From: Neckera pumila
Lineage: Eukaryota > Streptophyta > Bryopsida > Hypnales > Neckeraceae
Assembly (NCBI GenBank): GCA_963969595.1
Contig: OZ018416.1
Coordinates: forward strand, 12,726,065 to 12,790,064
Reading direction: 5' to 3'
DNA: 64,000 nt
Part shown: positions 20,956-31,887 of the stretch, in pieces
Position numbering within the stretch: the first letter of the stretch is position 1
Layout: each line of letters starts with the position of its first letter
Position numbers and translations under genes: made by a program
The notes under the pieces: model-generated
Told to the model about the DNA's origin: nothing
The model's database searches: none
The model's input: the letters and a program-made list of their open reading frames with translations, nothing else

Positions 20956-21424
20956 TTATCCTCGGGTCAAAGATAAATCTCAGGTTATGTCCCTTGCATT
21001 TCCACCATGGGCTCGCCCACCAGCTCCATTTATCCTCGGGTCGAAGATAAATGGAGCTGTTGGGTGAGCGCATGGTGGAAATGCAAGGGACATAACCTGA
21101 GATTTATATTTCGACCCGAGGATAAACCTCAAGTTCTGTCTCCTTGCGTGGTGGCAATGCGCTCACCCAGTAGCTTCATTTGTCCTCGGCTCGAAGATAA
21201 ATGGAGCTGTTGGGCGAGCACATTGCCACCACGCAAGGAGACAGAACTTGAGGTTTATCCTCGGGTCGAAATATAAATCTCAGGTTATGTCCCTTGCATT
21301 TCCACCATGCGCTCACCATACAGCTCCATTTATCTTCGACCCGAGGATAAATGGAGCTGGTGGGCGAGCCCATGGTGGAAATGCAAGGGACATAACCTGA
21401 GATTTATCTTCGACCCGAGGATAA
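20956..21424. repeat. 75-bp-phased array of seven palindromes with alternately inverted spacers
   Basis: Seven copies of the 21-22 bp palindrome have centres at about 20,966, 21,040, 21,115, 21,190, 21,265, 21,340 and 21,414, a spacing of 74-75 bp. The ~53-bp spacers come in inverted pairs: the spacer after copy 1 (AGGTTATGTCCCTTGCATTT) is followed after copy 2 by its reverse complement, the next pair uses a related second spacer (AAGTTCTGTCTCCTTGCGTG), then the first type returns. Each palindrome is thus the centre of a larger palindrome of well over 100 bp, and the array could fold into a row of cruciforms. No coding frame is conserved through it. Confidence 0.85.
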
Positions 21425-22742
21425 ACCTGAGGGCTGGGTGAGCACATTGCTAAACAATTCTGCCCTAAACCCTAATGTCGACCTTCAGCACGTGGACAGA
21501 GAGTGTGAACTTTCACACATGTTGTGAATTCCAGAATTTTGGGGCGGAAAAGCAATGCAATTTCAATAGAATTACTAACTTGGTATGACAAGTAGGTGCA
21601 CTATGGCTGAAGCTTTTTAATCCAAATTGTGAAAATCTACACAACAAACAGACATTGGTGACTGTGAATGCTTCCTACAAGTTAAATACACTGAATGTAG
21701 CATCATGTGAATGGAAACTAGCCTAGCTAGAAAATCAGAAAAGGCTAGCACTAAAAACACGAATCACAACAAATTAGTATCACAAATTGAAGAGATTCCA
21801 TTGCGTCCTAAACCCCAAATCCAAAATCCAGCAGGTGCACCCCTACTGGGAAGCCAAACCCTGAACCCTACAAACTTAAAAAACAGTCTAAAGGTACACC
21901 TAAACCGCACACCAAAACAGCTCCAAAAAATTAACACAACCAGCAATCGTCTCCAAGGCAACAGAAAGCCAACTTACACAAACATGGAGGTACTAGAAGC
22001 AACAAATCACATTACGCACAACAATCATCACAGGGACTGCGGATTGCGATTACTATACAACATTAGGTCAAAACCAATAGCAGGAGACACAATGCAGGAA
22101 AATCAGAAAACGAGCTTTCCCGCAACTCAGCAATTCAGCAATGCAGCAATTCAGCAATTCAGCAATGCAAGTTGAAAGCAAACTTCAACGAAAGTTCAAG
22201 TGTTTCAAGCCAAGCTTGTAAAATTTTGAACATCGGACTTCACGATGAGCTTCAAATTAAAATTACACGATGAAGTTGCGGAAAAGCTTACAGTAGTATA
22301 CGTAGGAGCAAGCTGAATAGGAAGTGGTGAGGCCACAAAATCAAAAACGACTTTGAAGAAGAACACTGATGCTCCACCGCAGCAAACTGCTCTCCCGCGA
22401 CAAACTGCCGGCCTATGAGGCCACAAAATCAAAAACGACGAACACTGATGCTCTACCGCGACCCAAAAATTAGGAAGACGAATATCGTTGCTCCTCCGCA
22501 AAAAGAACAGAACAACTGAAGAGAAGAGAAGGTGGGAATGAGACAAAGAAAATGCGCTTCTCGGGGAAGCAACAGCGACAACAACAACAAAATCTTCAGC
22601 GTGCTCCTGGAAACGAAGGAGAAAAATGACGAATGTTGCTTCTCCAGCTGCGAGATGACTTCCCAAGCCTGCGCCGAGCCGCCAGTCCTGGTTTGGTAAG
22701 CCCCCAACCCTATGGTTTGGTTCCTAGTCTGCATTGTGTTTT
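21425..22742. other. Non-coding segment inside the giant element
   Basis: No convincing gene. Open frames here are low complexity. It includes a short tandem run of AGCAATTC (about 22,128-22,168) and a directly repeated phrase GAGGCCACAAAATCAAAAAC (22,329 and 22,418). Confidence 0.4.
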
Positions 22743-22859
22743 TCTTTGTTTGTTTGTTTGTTTGTTTGTTTGTTTGTTTGTTTGTTTGTTTGTTTGTTTG
22801 TTTGTTTGTTTGTTTTCTTTGTTTGTTTTTTTATTTTCTTTGTTTGTTTGTTTATTTTG
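22743..22859. repeat. (TTTG)n microsatellite
   Basis: About 115 bp of almost pure TTTG tetranucleotide repeat with a few interruptions. The Leu-Phe-Val-Cys frames across it are an artefact. Confidence 0.9.
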
Positions 22860-23038
22860 TGAGAAATATTGTAGTTTGTATGTCCTTTGTTTTGGTTCTC
22901 ATTGAGCTCTTCGTTTACCTTTTTTGAAGACTAATGTACGAACATTATTCCATAGCAATTAATCTCTAAAAGACCAAGGAAGTGTCAAAACTTACAAAAT
23001 TGTAAAGATCTATTTTAGAATGCTACTTACAATATTAT

Positions 23039-24205
23039 TTTGACCCCTAAAGGACCAAACGTTGTTTTCTGGCAATATAGGAGATTCGAGTAGCTTATTG
23101 CAAACAAAATTATTTTTATCATTTGAAAATTTCAAACAATATGTGCCTAAGGAGTACCTTCATAGGCCAACAATTTTCAAAACTTCTGACTAATATATGG
23201 TTAAAAAGTTATTAGATGATATATCATTTTCTATGGTTGGAAGGCAACTTTTTTTTTTCTTTTAAATCTCTTCTAAAGAAAATAAATATTTGAAATTGCT
23301 TTTGTATTAGATGCAAAAAGTAGAAGCACAGGATGTATATTGGTTTTTTTTAATCATTATTTACAATCGTTCGGATGGATTAACATTGTTCATTTCCATA
23401 ATTAAATTATTGACAATTGAATGTTTTTAAATATTTTCTATTTCTTCCTACAATCTATTTTTACCCTAAACGTTATATAATTGAAAATGATTTGAATTTT
23501 TTCAAGAATACGTCCTATACTTGCTTTCAAGAATAAATCCAAGGAGTACCTACCACAATGAACATTGTTTCATTTAAATGTTTCATTAGAAAGTGCAGTT
23601 GTCTCCTTTTCCATAAGGCCAAAAACCGGATTTTTGTTAGTTTATATGAAAATGTCTAACTTGCAATCTAAAAGGTGGAAAATTTAAATCTTTTCTACAT
23701 CTTTTTAAACAAGCTTACTCAAAGATCCAAAGGTTACCTTTTTTCAAAAGTGTTTTTGCTTTAAAATGTACTTGTACTAAAAATGGTAGATTTTGAGCAT
23801 TTCTGATGAAAATTAATCATGAGCTCCAACCTTTAGGGGTGAAAAATGACTGAAACAAAACTTGTAAACAAAGATCACATCCATACTTATGGTTTGGTCA
23901 GCAAATACATGAATTAATCAATATTTTTCTATAAAATAGACAACCAAAAAATAAAATTAATTCTCAAATTCATACTAGATAGAATATTTTTGATTTTTTA
24001 CAAGATTGTTTTTCCCAATATCTTTTGAACTACAGAATATTTGCAAAGCAAATTTTTGTAATCCATATCGAAAAAGTGTTAAAGAATTATAATAAGAATC
24101 TCAAAACATTATTGATGAATGAAAAAATTGCAGTTTTTTGAGCTTGGGTTGTGGTTGTGTTAATTAATTGTTAAATATTTGCATTCATGGTCCTTTCGGG
24201 GTCAA
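23039..24205. mobile_element. Nested element of the TTAA-flanked family
   Basis: TTGACCCCTAAAGGACCA at the left pairs with TGGTCCTTTCGGGGTCAA at the right, the same terminal sequence as the elements at 1673, 3808 and 6388. Two further partial ends (near 22,965 and near 23,838, CCTTTAGGGGTGA) suggest more than one insertion. It lies within the giant element, so it inserted after that element reached its present form. Confidence 0.6.
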
Positions 24206-26809
24206 ATCGAGAGTGAAAATGTTATAGAATTCCAATGGGAATTTTTTATGAATTTCAAAATACAAAAAAAGGACTAAACTTGGTTGTTTATTAAAAAATA
24301 ACCTAAAACGTGTCTAGCACATATTTGCGCTTCGCACATATTGGTGCACCGTGTTTATTTAATTTCTAATGAAAAAACTTGCACTATAGTAAGGCACTCA
24401 TTGCATCAAAATATACAAAATATTGTAATTAGATCTATATATTTACAATTTTATTAGATTCCCAGCACAAATTGTAGGCGCTTGTCAATTACAAATGTTC
24501 ATTTCATTTGCTACTTCTAATTATTTATTGGAACTGTAAAATCTATCAAAAAAAAGTGTAATTACACAAAATTGGAAAATTATTATAATTTCTACCTTGG
24601 TGCCATGAGTGTAGTCGTGCAATTGAAAAATGCCAATTACAAGGGTTGTAACGTTGTAATAATCAATTTGCACCTAGTATTTTAGTAATTTTTCAAAAAT
24701 AATAAACATTAAGTTTCATGATAGAGGTTTTGGTTTATTTGAAATGAGAGATGTCTGATTTCATTTTACAGTACAAATTCCTTAACTATCCTCAAACAAA
24801 AAGCGTCATGAATGTCATCAATCTCATTAATGAAATTTAAAATGATTTTAAGGTTTCCACACTTTATAAATGAAATTCACTTATATTGTAGAACTTCGAC
24901 CAGCCTGTCCTTTCTAGAATGAAATTCAGAAGATAAATATTTGCATTTTTGTCTTGCCGTATACTTGGATGAAATTGGTTACAAATTAATTCAAAATACC
25001 ATTATATATGGCATGTAATGCAGTTTCCAATATTTAGAATATGCCATAATTGACATTTCTACTAACTTTCTACAAATTGAACGCCCTCAAAACTTTTGCA
25101 ATCAACTTTCTAATCATGAATTAAATAAAATCTTATGAAGTATATAAAAATGTAAAAATATGAAACTATAGATTTTAAAATAATTTCAAATTTATGTTTA
25201 TGGAAAAACGATTTACTCATAACTGGAGAATGATCCAAAATAACTAATTTATAAAGAAATATGTAGTTCTTGAACTAAAAGAAAGCCAACTCCAAGGATG
25301 GAAATTTAAAAAAAAACAATCTACAATCAATTTGTTTATTTTTTTTGGACATATTAAAAATTAAGGTCAATGGAAAACATTCAAAAAATATTCTCTAGTG
25401 AATTTTCTCATGAGTTTCATCTTAATATTAGTAAAAATGGAATGATTTAGAAATTTTTACTTTTATGTATTAGATGGATGAACTCAATTCAGTATTTTAA
25501 TTTCATTTCTTGGATTATTAGGGTACTCAATCTCTTTGGATTCTACTTGAAATCATTTCTAAATTGTTCATATTTTGGTACTTCATAAAATGCTTTATTG
25601 CATATATTATTAAGTTAGAGCTTTGTAATGATCAATGATCATACCAATGTATAGAATAGTCATTAATTTACAGACTTTACCTTTTATTTTACAAACTTCT
25701 CTTTTAGTAAGATATATAATAATTGAAACTAGAATTGGATGAAATTTCTCACATTTATTAGGAATTAAATCATTTTTTGTTAAAGCTGTTGTTTAGGGTT
25801 CACTGAAAACTCTTACCCAGAACTTAGAATTGTATCTTTATCCATTGAAGTCTGTGAGTTTTGTTTTGTTTTAAAATTTCTTCTAAGCATTTTCAACAGT
25901 TATTTAAATTTATAAAACATTTGAGATAAAATTCCAAAAACTATTGTGCATGGTTTATCTTTAATTTGTTGTACTGTAGTTTGTTATCTTTATATTGTAG
26001 TGTGCATGAATAATAATAATTGAGTATGTAAAATAAGAACTTGTTTTAGCTTGGACCCAATGAGAAACAAAAGTTCTAAAAACATATTATTGAAGACCTA
26101 GAGTTTGCATAGCATCAAAATTCTCAAATAAACATTTGCATTTATATATTTCTATATTGTAAGATTCTTATTATTATTTTACATAGGATCTTTTAGTACC
26201 AAGCAAGCACTCCTAAAATTTTTTGGCTCCTAAACTTTGTATTTTGAAGGTCAACGTAAAAAAACTAGTTCTATATCAATGATGCCAACGCTTATTTTGA
26301 GGCTCTCATATTTTTTCAATAAATTGAACCAGCAGCCAACATTTTGATAAGTTGAATTACATTTCTCTAAAGTGTAACCATAGTACTTCTAAGGGGATAT
26401 GTTAGAAATCACATAGGCAAAATAAAAGGACAATATCATTTAAGAATTGAAAGATTATAATGCTTGATCATGCGTGTGATCAAACTATAAAAAAATTTTA
26501 GCTCTCTTTTTGCTTGCCAAATGAAAAATAATTTAAACCAATAAAATATGAGTTTCAATTTATAACATCCCCAGTGAATTTATAACATTCCTAAATCTAC
26601 TATTATTACAATTGCTCTATATTAATTTTTAGTGTGATTGTCTCTACAAAATCTCTTATATGTGAGATTCAATTCCAAGAGCCTTTGAGAATATGAAAAT
26701 TCAAGAAAGAAATGGGCACCTTCGTACAAGATTTTAAAAAGAAATATTGCAACCTTGCACCTTGCAAGATCTCGAAGATGTCAATATGATTTTATAGAAC
26801 GAGTTAGCG

Positions 26810-27152
26810 AATATACAGAAGAACAATCCAAAAGCAATAGTCAACAAAATTAGAATGAATTCTTTCTTCTAGTGTAATCTGGAATTGTAGAATACCACAC
26901 CTAATACCTTGAACCCTAAACCCTTCAAACCCTAAACCCTAAACCCTTCAAACCCTAAATCCTAGACCCTATAAGTTGATTCCCCCCACAAAAGAACAAT
27001 CCAAAAGCAATAGTCAACTAAGTTAGAATCTATTTCTTCTAGTAAAATCAGGAATTGTAGAATACCACACCTAATACCTTGAACCCTAAACCCTAAACCC
27101 TAAACCCTAAAACCCTTCAAATCCTAAACCCTAGACCCTACAAGTTGATTCC
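26810..27152. repeat. Two tandem units with plant telomere-like CCCTAAA repeats
   Basis: A unit of about 170-180 bp is present twice (starting near 26,820 and 26,994, with AACAATCCAAAAGCAATAGTCAA). Each unit ends in short runs of CCCTAAA, the plant telomere repeat read on the C-rich strand. This is an interstitial site, not a chromosome end, because genes continue on both sides. Confidence 0.8.
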
Positions 27153-27219
27153 CCCCACTATATAATATATTGAATTAAAAAAATAGCATTCTATGTACAT
27201 TAGTGGCATGATGACAAAT

Positions 27220-28109
27220 TCGTGCTGCCACTTGTCACAAACACAAACTGCAATCCAATGTTAGAAAAGAAAAAAGTTAACGAAAATGGTCGAAGGCAGG
27301 TGGGACGAACAACTCATGAATTGGACAAATGTCAAATCAGAGAAGAAGCCAAATCGCCAATAAATGAAGCTGACAGTGTGTTCGAGAATTTGGCAGCCGG
27401 AATTGTTGTAAAGTGATATTCCCCCTATTTATCTCCCCGATTTGTGTAAAGCAAATTCCACCTTGTCTACAGAAAAGCGGCGGAATGGACAGTGCTCTAA
27501 TATTAAAGAAAAAGCACATTGTCAACGTCGCCGCTTACCTTTTTATGGAGGTTTCCAATGTTAGCGCACCCCAAAACTGAGGAGGTTCTTCCCCCCGATG
27601 AGCGAAAAGTGTTCAACGGTTCGAAATCCAGAAATTCCCACCCTTATTTTCCCGCCATGCCAACACCATCTCTCTCTCTCCGCAAGCCCCACATTTCCTC
27701 ATTGCAGTCCTCCTTCATTCTCTTCTTCCATCACCATTGCAAGCATCGCTCCGGCGCATACTTTCAGTTTGTACTTCGCGATTTCAGTTATTCTGTGCGA
27801 AAGCACTATCATCAGCGGTCCTCAGTTTCGCACTCATTCGCATAAGGTCATTGTTTTGCTTGTTGTTCATTTTCCTCTATTTCATGCCGAGTACTTGCGA
27901 CCGAAAGTACTCTGATTTCATAGGACAGTACTTGCATTCAGCCATTCCACGTCCCTGGTTTCGATCAGATTGTCTTCAGGGCTGATTTTTGAGAGGGTGA
28001 AATTCTCGATTGCAACACTTGTTTCTAAACAGATATCAGCTTACCGAAATGTACGCCGTAAATACCGGAAGCGGAGATTGTCTTCACTCTCAAAGTCATG
28101 AAGAAGGGA
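27220..28109. promoter_or_regulatory. Probable promoter/5' leader of the transposase-like gene
   Basis: Base composition rises here compared with the AT-rich stretch before it, and a pyrimidine-rich tract occurs at about 27,640-27,740. Short frames (27,519-27,845 and 27,598-27,915) overlap in different phases and show no domain, so they are read as leader sequence. Confidence 0.4.
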
Positions 28110-28875
28110 TTATCTTCGATTCGAGGATAATGATAGACTGAAACGGTGAAATTATTATCTTCGACTCGAAGATAATCTGGACTTGCTGAATCGAATTAAT
28201 GCTTTAGGTATCAAAAGTGTATGTATTTCATGATCTGGCAGAGATTATCCTCGGCGCGAGGATAGTAACGTCAGACTTGCAATGTAGTTTATCTTCGACT
28301 CGAAGATAAGCATATCTCGACTACTATTATGGGGATTATTCGATGACGTTCCTCCTAGCATTATAGAAATGTCAAATTATCTTCGAGTCGAGGATACGAT
28401 AAATAGGAACACACCATCTGACTTGTTTGTCAGTGACGACTCCTTCAATTCTCTGAATTATCTTCGAGCGAACGATAATGAATTCTAGACTGTATGATGT
28501 CCTTCCACAGGAGTATCTTCGAGTCGAAGATACTCTCGTCATTCCATTGTTTTTATTTTGAATCCAGGATGGATACTCTCGACTGTAGATTATACTTTAA
28601 CTTTGAGTCTATGACAAAATAGCCGGACCGGAGTGATTCGTTCAATTAGTTTATTTTTTGAGTCTCATATAATATGTTCAGAATAGAATGGATTATCTTC
28701 GAGTCGAAGATAAATTAGTCAGGATGGAGGGTGACGTTCCACTAGATTATGTTTATGTCAATGATAGGATTTTTTGACTGTAATGACTCATTTGATTGGA
28801 TTATTGTCAAGTGTACGATCAATTTGTCAGACCGGTAGAAATCATTTCAATGGATTTTCTTCGAGTCGAAGATAA
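28110..28875. repeat. Cluster of ten 21-bp palindromes upstream of the transposase-like gene
   Basis: Copies at 28,110-28,130; 28,155-28,175; 28,245-28,265; 28,289-28,309; 28,377-28,397; 28,458-28,478; 28,511-28,535 (a perfect 25-bp palindrome); about 28,570-28,593 (badly decayed); 28,693-28,713; and 28,855-28,875. Several are perfect around a single centre base. Spacing is irregular (about 45-180 bp) and the spacers are unrelated, unlike the array at 20,956. The last copy ends 75 bp before the ATG. Binding sites for an element-encoded protein are the simplest reading; this is inference. Confidence 0.85.
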
Positions 28876-28950
28876 ACTTGTGAACTGAATCCTTGCATCT
28901 CATGGACAGTGTTCATTATAATTTTAATAGCTTACTAATAGTTTGATGCC

Positions 28951-31611
28951 ATGTACAGAATGGACAATATTTCCGCGAATGAGTTTGCGAACCCAGTGCC
29001 AACCTTGCCGCCGGGTGTCGCGCCATGCGAGGGCATCCCTCGTGCTTTGTGGTATACCAAGGCCGTGACACTCACAAATGAAGCTGGAATGGAAGTGGCA
29101 AAAGGAATTTGCCACAGTGTCGATGCAGGCCTCGTCATTGATATGGATGGAAAACCGCTTGGAGATGACCGGGTCGCAATTCAAATTGCGGAATTCCTCT
29201 GTGAAGCTGATGTTCCGTCGCAATGGATGTGGTCAATGCATTCCTGGCCCATTTCAAGGACGTATCTCAACGGTGTCAGTTTGTATGACCATGATCAGAC
29301 ATTTCTGTACAAGTCGGCAATGAGTGCATCTACGCGGCGTGTTCGGGCTGGAATTCGTTCTTATGAAAGTACTCGACAGAGGATAGAACCGGCTAACCCT
29401 CCGAAAAAAGAAACCCTCCTCACCTCGCAAGCGATCACTCAGGTGTCAACTATGGATTGTTGCCCGAAGAACTGTTTGCAGCCATTCCCACGTGGTCAGA
29501 TTCAAGCGCTTCGTTCCCTCGTTCATGTCGACGGCGGGGTGAAATTACGAAAATCGCGTTTCCTTGACGCGTACAAGCAAACCCACCCCGGCGATGATGG
29601 GAAGGATATGATTACTTTGTCCCAACATGAAGTTTGTCCCACTGCTTGGTACAAAATTCATGGAATATCACGGGCTACGTACTATAGGTACAGGGCGATG
29701 TCCAAAGTCGATAAGAAGCCGGAGCACCATGGTAATCTTGGCTTGAAAAAGCCGCGGACTCATACATTACAAGCGACGGCCACACTTCGACTTATTGTTG
29801 AGAGGGAAGCAGACCCGATGCCTCACAAATCAAGGATTCTTCAGTCCGGAGATAAGGTTCCATCCATGGTCCTGCCTTCATCATTTCAATGGAAGGAGCA
29901 TTTGCCAGAGATAAACAACGTCAATTCCACATTTCAATTGCGACAAATTTCAACGAGCGGGTTGAGCAACATCCGACGAGCTTCTTTTCCAGAGTACGCT
30001 CCAAAAGCACGTGGTGACAATTTCGCTCGATGTGCACAATGTGATAAACTCAAGCAACTGAGGGCCGCTTGCACTCCACGTTCCCGTGCGCAAGAAGTTT
30101 GGACTACAAAGTTAAAGGTCCATCTCGCTGGTCAAGAGGCACACAGAGAGCTGTACTATGCAAATCGTATGATGTCTGAGAGGTATCCGGAGAAGGTTCT
30201 TACTATAATCCACGACAAGATGGATCATTCAAAAACGGCTTCTCCCCATTATTCTCACAAGAACAAGGGCACCGATTCTTTCATGAAGTTGCCCATTGCT
30301 ATCACTGGCATGATTGCTCACGGTCATGGAGACGTGAGGTATGCGCACTACGGCTTAGACATCTTTCCTACGGACTCCAACCATACAGTGGGCTCCATTG
30401 CAAAATTGTTGCGAGATCTTGAGTCTGAACCGAAATTTTCATCACGTCAATTGTTTCCTCCTGTCAAAGATATGATTCATCGATTGTCAAAGGCTGTGCT
30501 GGAAGGCTCGGAGATTTGTGTGGACTCCCTGGCTCCTCGCTCTGAAGAAGTGGTGCAATCCCAATGTCTTCCTCCAACATTAATTCTACAGCTCGATAAT
30601 GCCGCTGGAGACAACAAAAACCGATGGGCTTTTGCATTTTGCTCTCTCCTTGTATACAGAGCCGTTTTCCGTGAAGTCTACATCAATTTCCTTCTTGTTG
30701 GGCACACTCACGAGGACATCGATGCTCTGTTTGGTCGTTGGAGCAGCATGTTGAAGACAAATGACTACCTCACAATTTCAAGGCTCATGAAGTCCTTCAT
30801 GGATTGCGAAACACAATCTGTAATTCCGCATCTAATTGAAGAGGTCCCTGATTTCAAAAAATATGTTGAAGGATTCTTGCATACTGGCGATGATGCACTA
30901 CAAGGCCATTCACAAGCGCAGCAATTCAAGTTCTACAAAGATTCGAATGGATGGCCCTTGATGCAGTACAAAATTCTTTGTACGGACGTTGACTGGTTGC
31001 CTAAAGAAGGTGGAGGGATTTGCCTATGGAAGGAGACATCTGATGGGAGACCTAAAGTGCCAAAGGGTAGTCCTAAACCTTTTGCACCGCAACCGATGCG
31101 TTGCTTCGATGAGGTTTGTAAGGGGTTAGACGGGTATATTGCTTTGTGGGGTGCAATGGCTAATCAAGACCTGTCTGGGGAATTCCGGAGGAGAAATGCG
31201 ACAGTGATGAAGTACTGGGAAGGTGTGAGAAATGCTTTGCAAGAACCACTTGTGGGTCGTGATATATTGCGAGATGGATTTTGGCCGAATTCAATAGTCG
31301 CAAGAGAAGAAGAAGACCAATACCAAGATGATGGCAATATGCGTGAAGAGTTTGCAGAGGATGCACCTTTTGTTGGGAAAAGGCGTGACCGTCCTCGTTC
31401 TTCATTTCGTGTAGCCCGTGATGTATATGCCGATTACTTTGTTGCCGTACGTCCTGCCGATGGTGACCTTCGTCCTTTTTGGCTTGCAAGGGCATTAACA
31501 AACCCTAGTCCAGACCCGGGGCATGTCAATTACATTCACTTGCAGTACTGGACGCCTGCTTCATTTGAGCACATTGATGACAATACATATCTTGGATGGG
31601 ACACAAAATAA
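28951..31611 (+). CDS. DUF7869-like protein, probable DDE transposase of the giant element
   Basis: An uninterrupted frame of 886 codons from ATG (MYRMDNISANEF). Residues about 225-255 contain a helix-turn-helix-like GISRATYYRYRAM. A CxxC pair (FARCAQCDKL, about residue 360) may bind zinc. Three conserved acidic blocks follow in RNase-H-fold order: IIHDKMDHSKT (about 420), ILQLDNAAGDNKNRW (about 548) and GHTHEDIDALFGRW (about 583). These are hallmarks of the DUF7869 family of plants and other eukaryotes, which I take to be transposase-related; that role is inference. The C-terminal part has an SH3/chromo-like strand-rich stretch (DYFVAVRPADGDLRPFWLAR). The TAA at 31,609-31,611 looks premature, because the same frame stays open for 63 more codons. 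The palindrome cluster lies directly upstream. Confidence 0.8.
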   Translation: MYRMDNISANEFANPVPTLPPGVAPCEGIPRALWYTKAVTLTNEAGMEVAKGICHSVDAGLVIDMDGKPLGDDRVAIQIAEFLCEADVPSQWMWSMHSWPISRTYLNGVSLYDHDQTFLYKSAMSASTRRVRAGIRSYESTRQRIEPANPPKKETLLTSQAITQVSTMDCCPKNCLQPFPRGQIQALRSLVHVDGGVKLRKSRFLDAYKQTHPGDDGKDMITLSQHEVCPTAWYKIHGISRATYYRYRAMSKVDKKPEHHGNLGLKKPRTHTLQATATLRLIVEREADPMPHKSRILQSGDKVPSMVLPSSFQWKEHLPEINNVNSTFQLRQISTSGLSNIRRASFPEYAPKARGDNFARCAQCDKLKQLRAACTPRSRAQEVWTTKLKVHLAGQEAHRELYYANRMMSERYPEKVLTIIHDKMDHSKTASPHYSHKNKGTDSFMKLPIAITGMIAHGHGDVRYAHYGLDIFPTDSNHTVGSIAKLLRDLESEPKFSSRQLFPPVKDMIHRLSKAVLEGSEICVDSLAPRSEEVVQSQCLPPTLILQLDNAAGDNKNRWAFAFCSLLVYRAVFREVYINFLLVGHTHEDIDALFGRWSSMLKTNDYLTISRLMKSFMDCETQSVIPHLIEEVPDFKKYVEGFLHTGDDALQGHSQAQQFKFYKDSNGWPLMQYKILCTDVDWLPKEGGGICLWKETSDGRPKVPKGSPKPFAPQPMRCFDEVCKGLDGYIALWGAMANQDLSGEFRRRNATVMKYWEGVRNALQEPLVGRDILRDGFWPNSIVAREEEDQYQDDGNMREEFAEDAPFVGKRRDRPRSSFRVARDVYADYFVAVRPADGDLRPFWLARALTNPSPDPGHVNYIHLQYWTPASFEHIDDNTYLGWDTK

Positions 31612-31803
31612 GGGAATTTATGGTGTGAAGACAAGAACGTCTCCACAAGCTGGAATCATACGGATACCCTAATGACGGCTTGGAAGCCCCGTGTGAAGGC
31701 GGCTACTGCAGACCCTCGCATCAAAATCCCGAAAACGCAAATCTGCATCATCAAGGAGTCCGTGGACGCCAATGCCATTGCTGAAGGAAGCAATCCTTCT
31801 TAG
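31612..31803 (+). pseudogene. In-frame continuation of the transposase-like gene after a TAA
   Basis: After TAA (31,609-31,611) the same frame reads GNLWCEDKNVSTSWNHTDTL and on to TAG at 31,801-31,803, with codon use like the main ORF. This suggests the family protein normally extends further and that a nonsense change truncated this copy, or that the stop is sometimes read through. Confidence 0.55.
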
Positions 31804-31881
31804 GCGCAGGGATGAATAGGTTTTGGGCATAGGATGCCATTTTAGGAGTTTGTAGTTTAGTTTTTAAATAACCAATTAAAG

Positions 31882-31887
31882 AATAAA
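31882..31887 (+). terminator. Possible polyadenylation signal AATAAA
   Basis: AATAAA lies about 80 bp after the TAG that ends the extended reading frame. Position fits, but the region is AT-rich, so chance is possible. Confidence 0.35.

Larger units (their letters stand above)
22860..27219. other. Long AT-rich gene-free stretch of the giant element
   Basis: More than 4 kb without an open frame of note. It contains a nested TTAA-type element (23,039-24,205) and telomere-like tandem units (26,810-27,152). The rest shows no structure that I could identify. Confidence 0.6.

Noticed and set aside
20956..21424. CRISPR-like look: short repeats with regular ~53-bp spacers
   Set aside because: The repeats are palindromic, the spacers are inverted copies of each other and not unique, there are no Cas genes, and the sequence is clearly plant nuclear DNA.
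21711..22175. 154-codon + strand frame
   Set aside because: Asn/Gln/Thr-rich low complexity ending in a short tandem repeat; no domain, and no sign of conservation.
22633..22927. Open frames of repeated Leu-Phe-Val-Cys
   Set aside because: They are translations of the TTTG microsatellite.
26902..27152. True chromosome end at the CCCTAAA runs
   Set aside because: The runs are short and unique sequence with genes continues on both sides.
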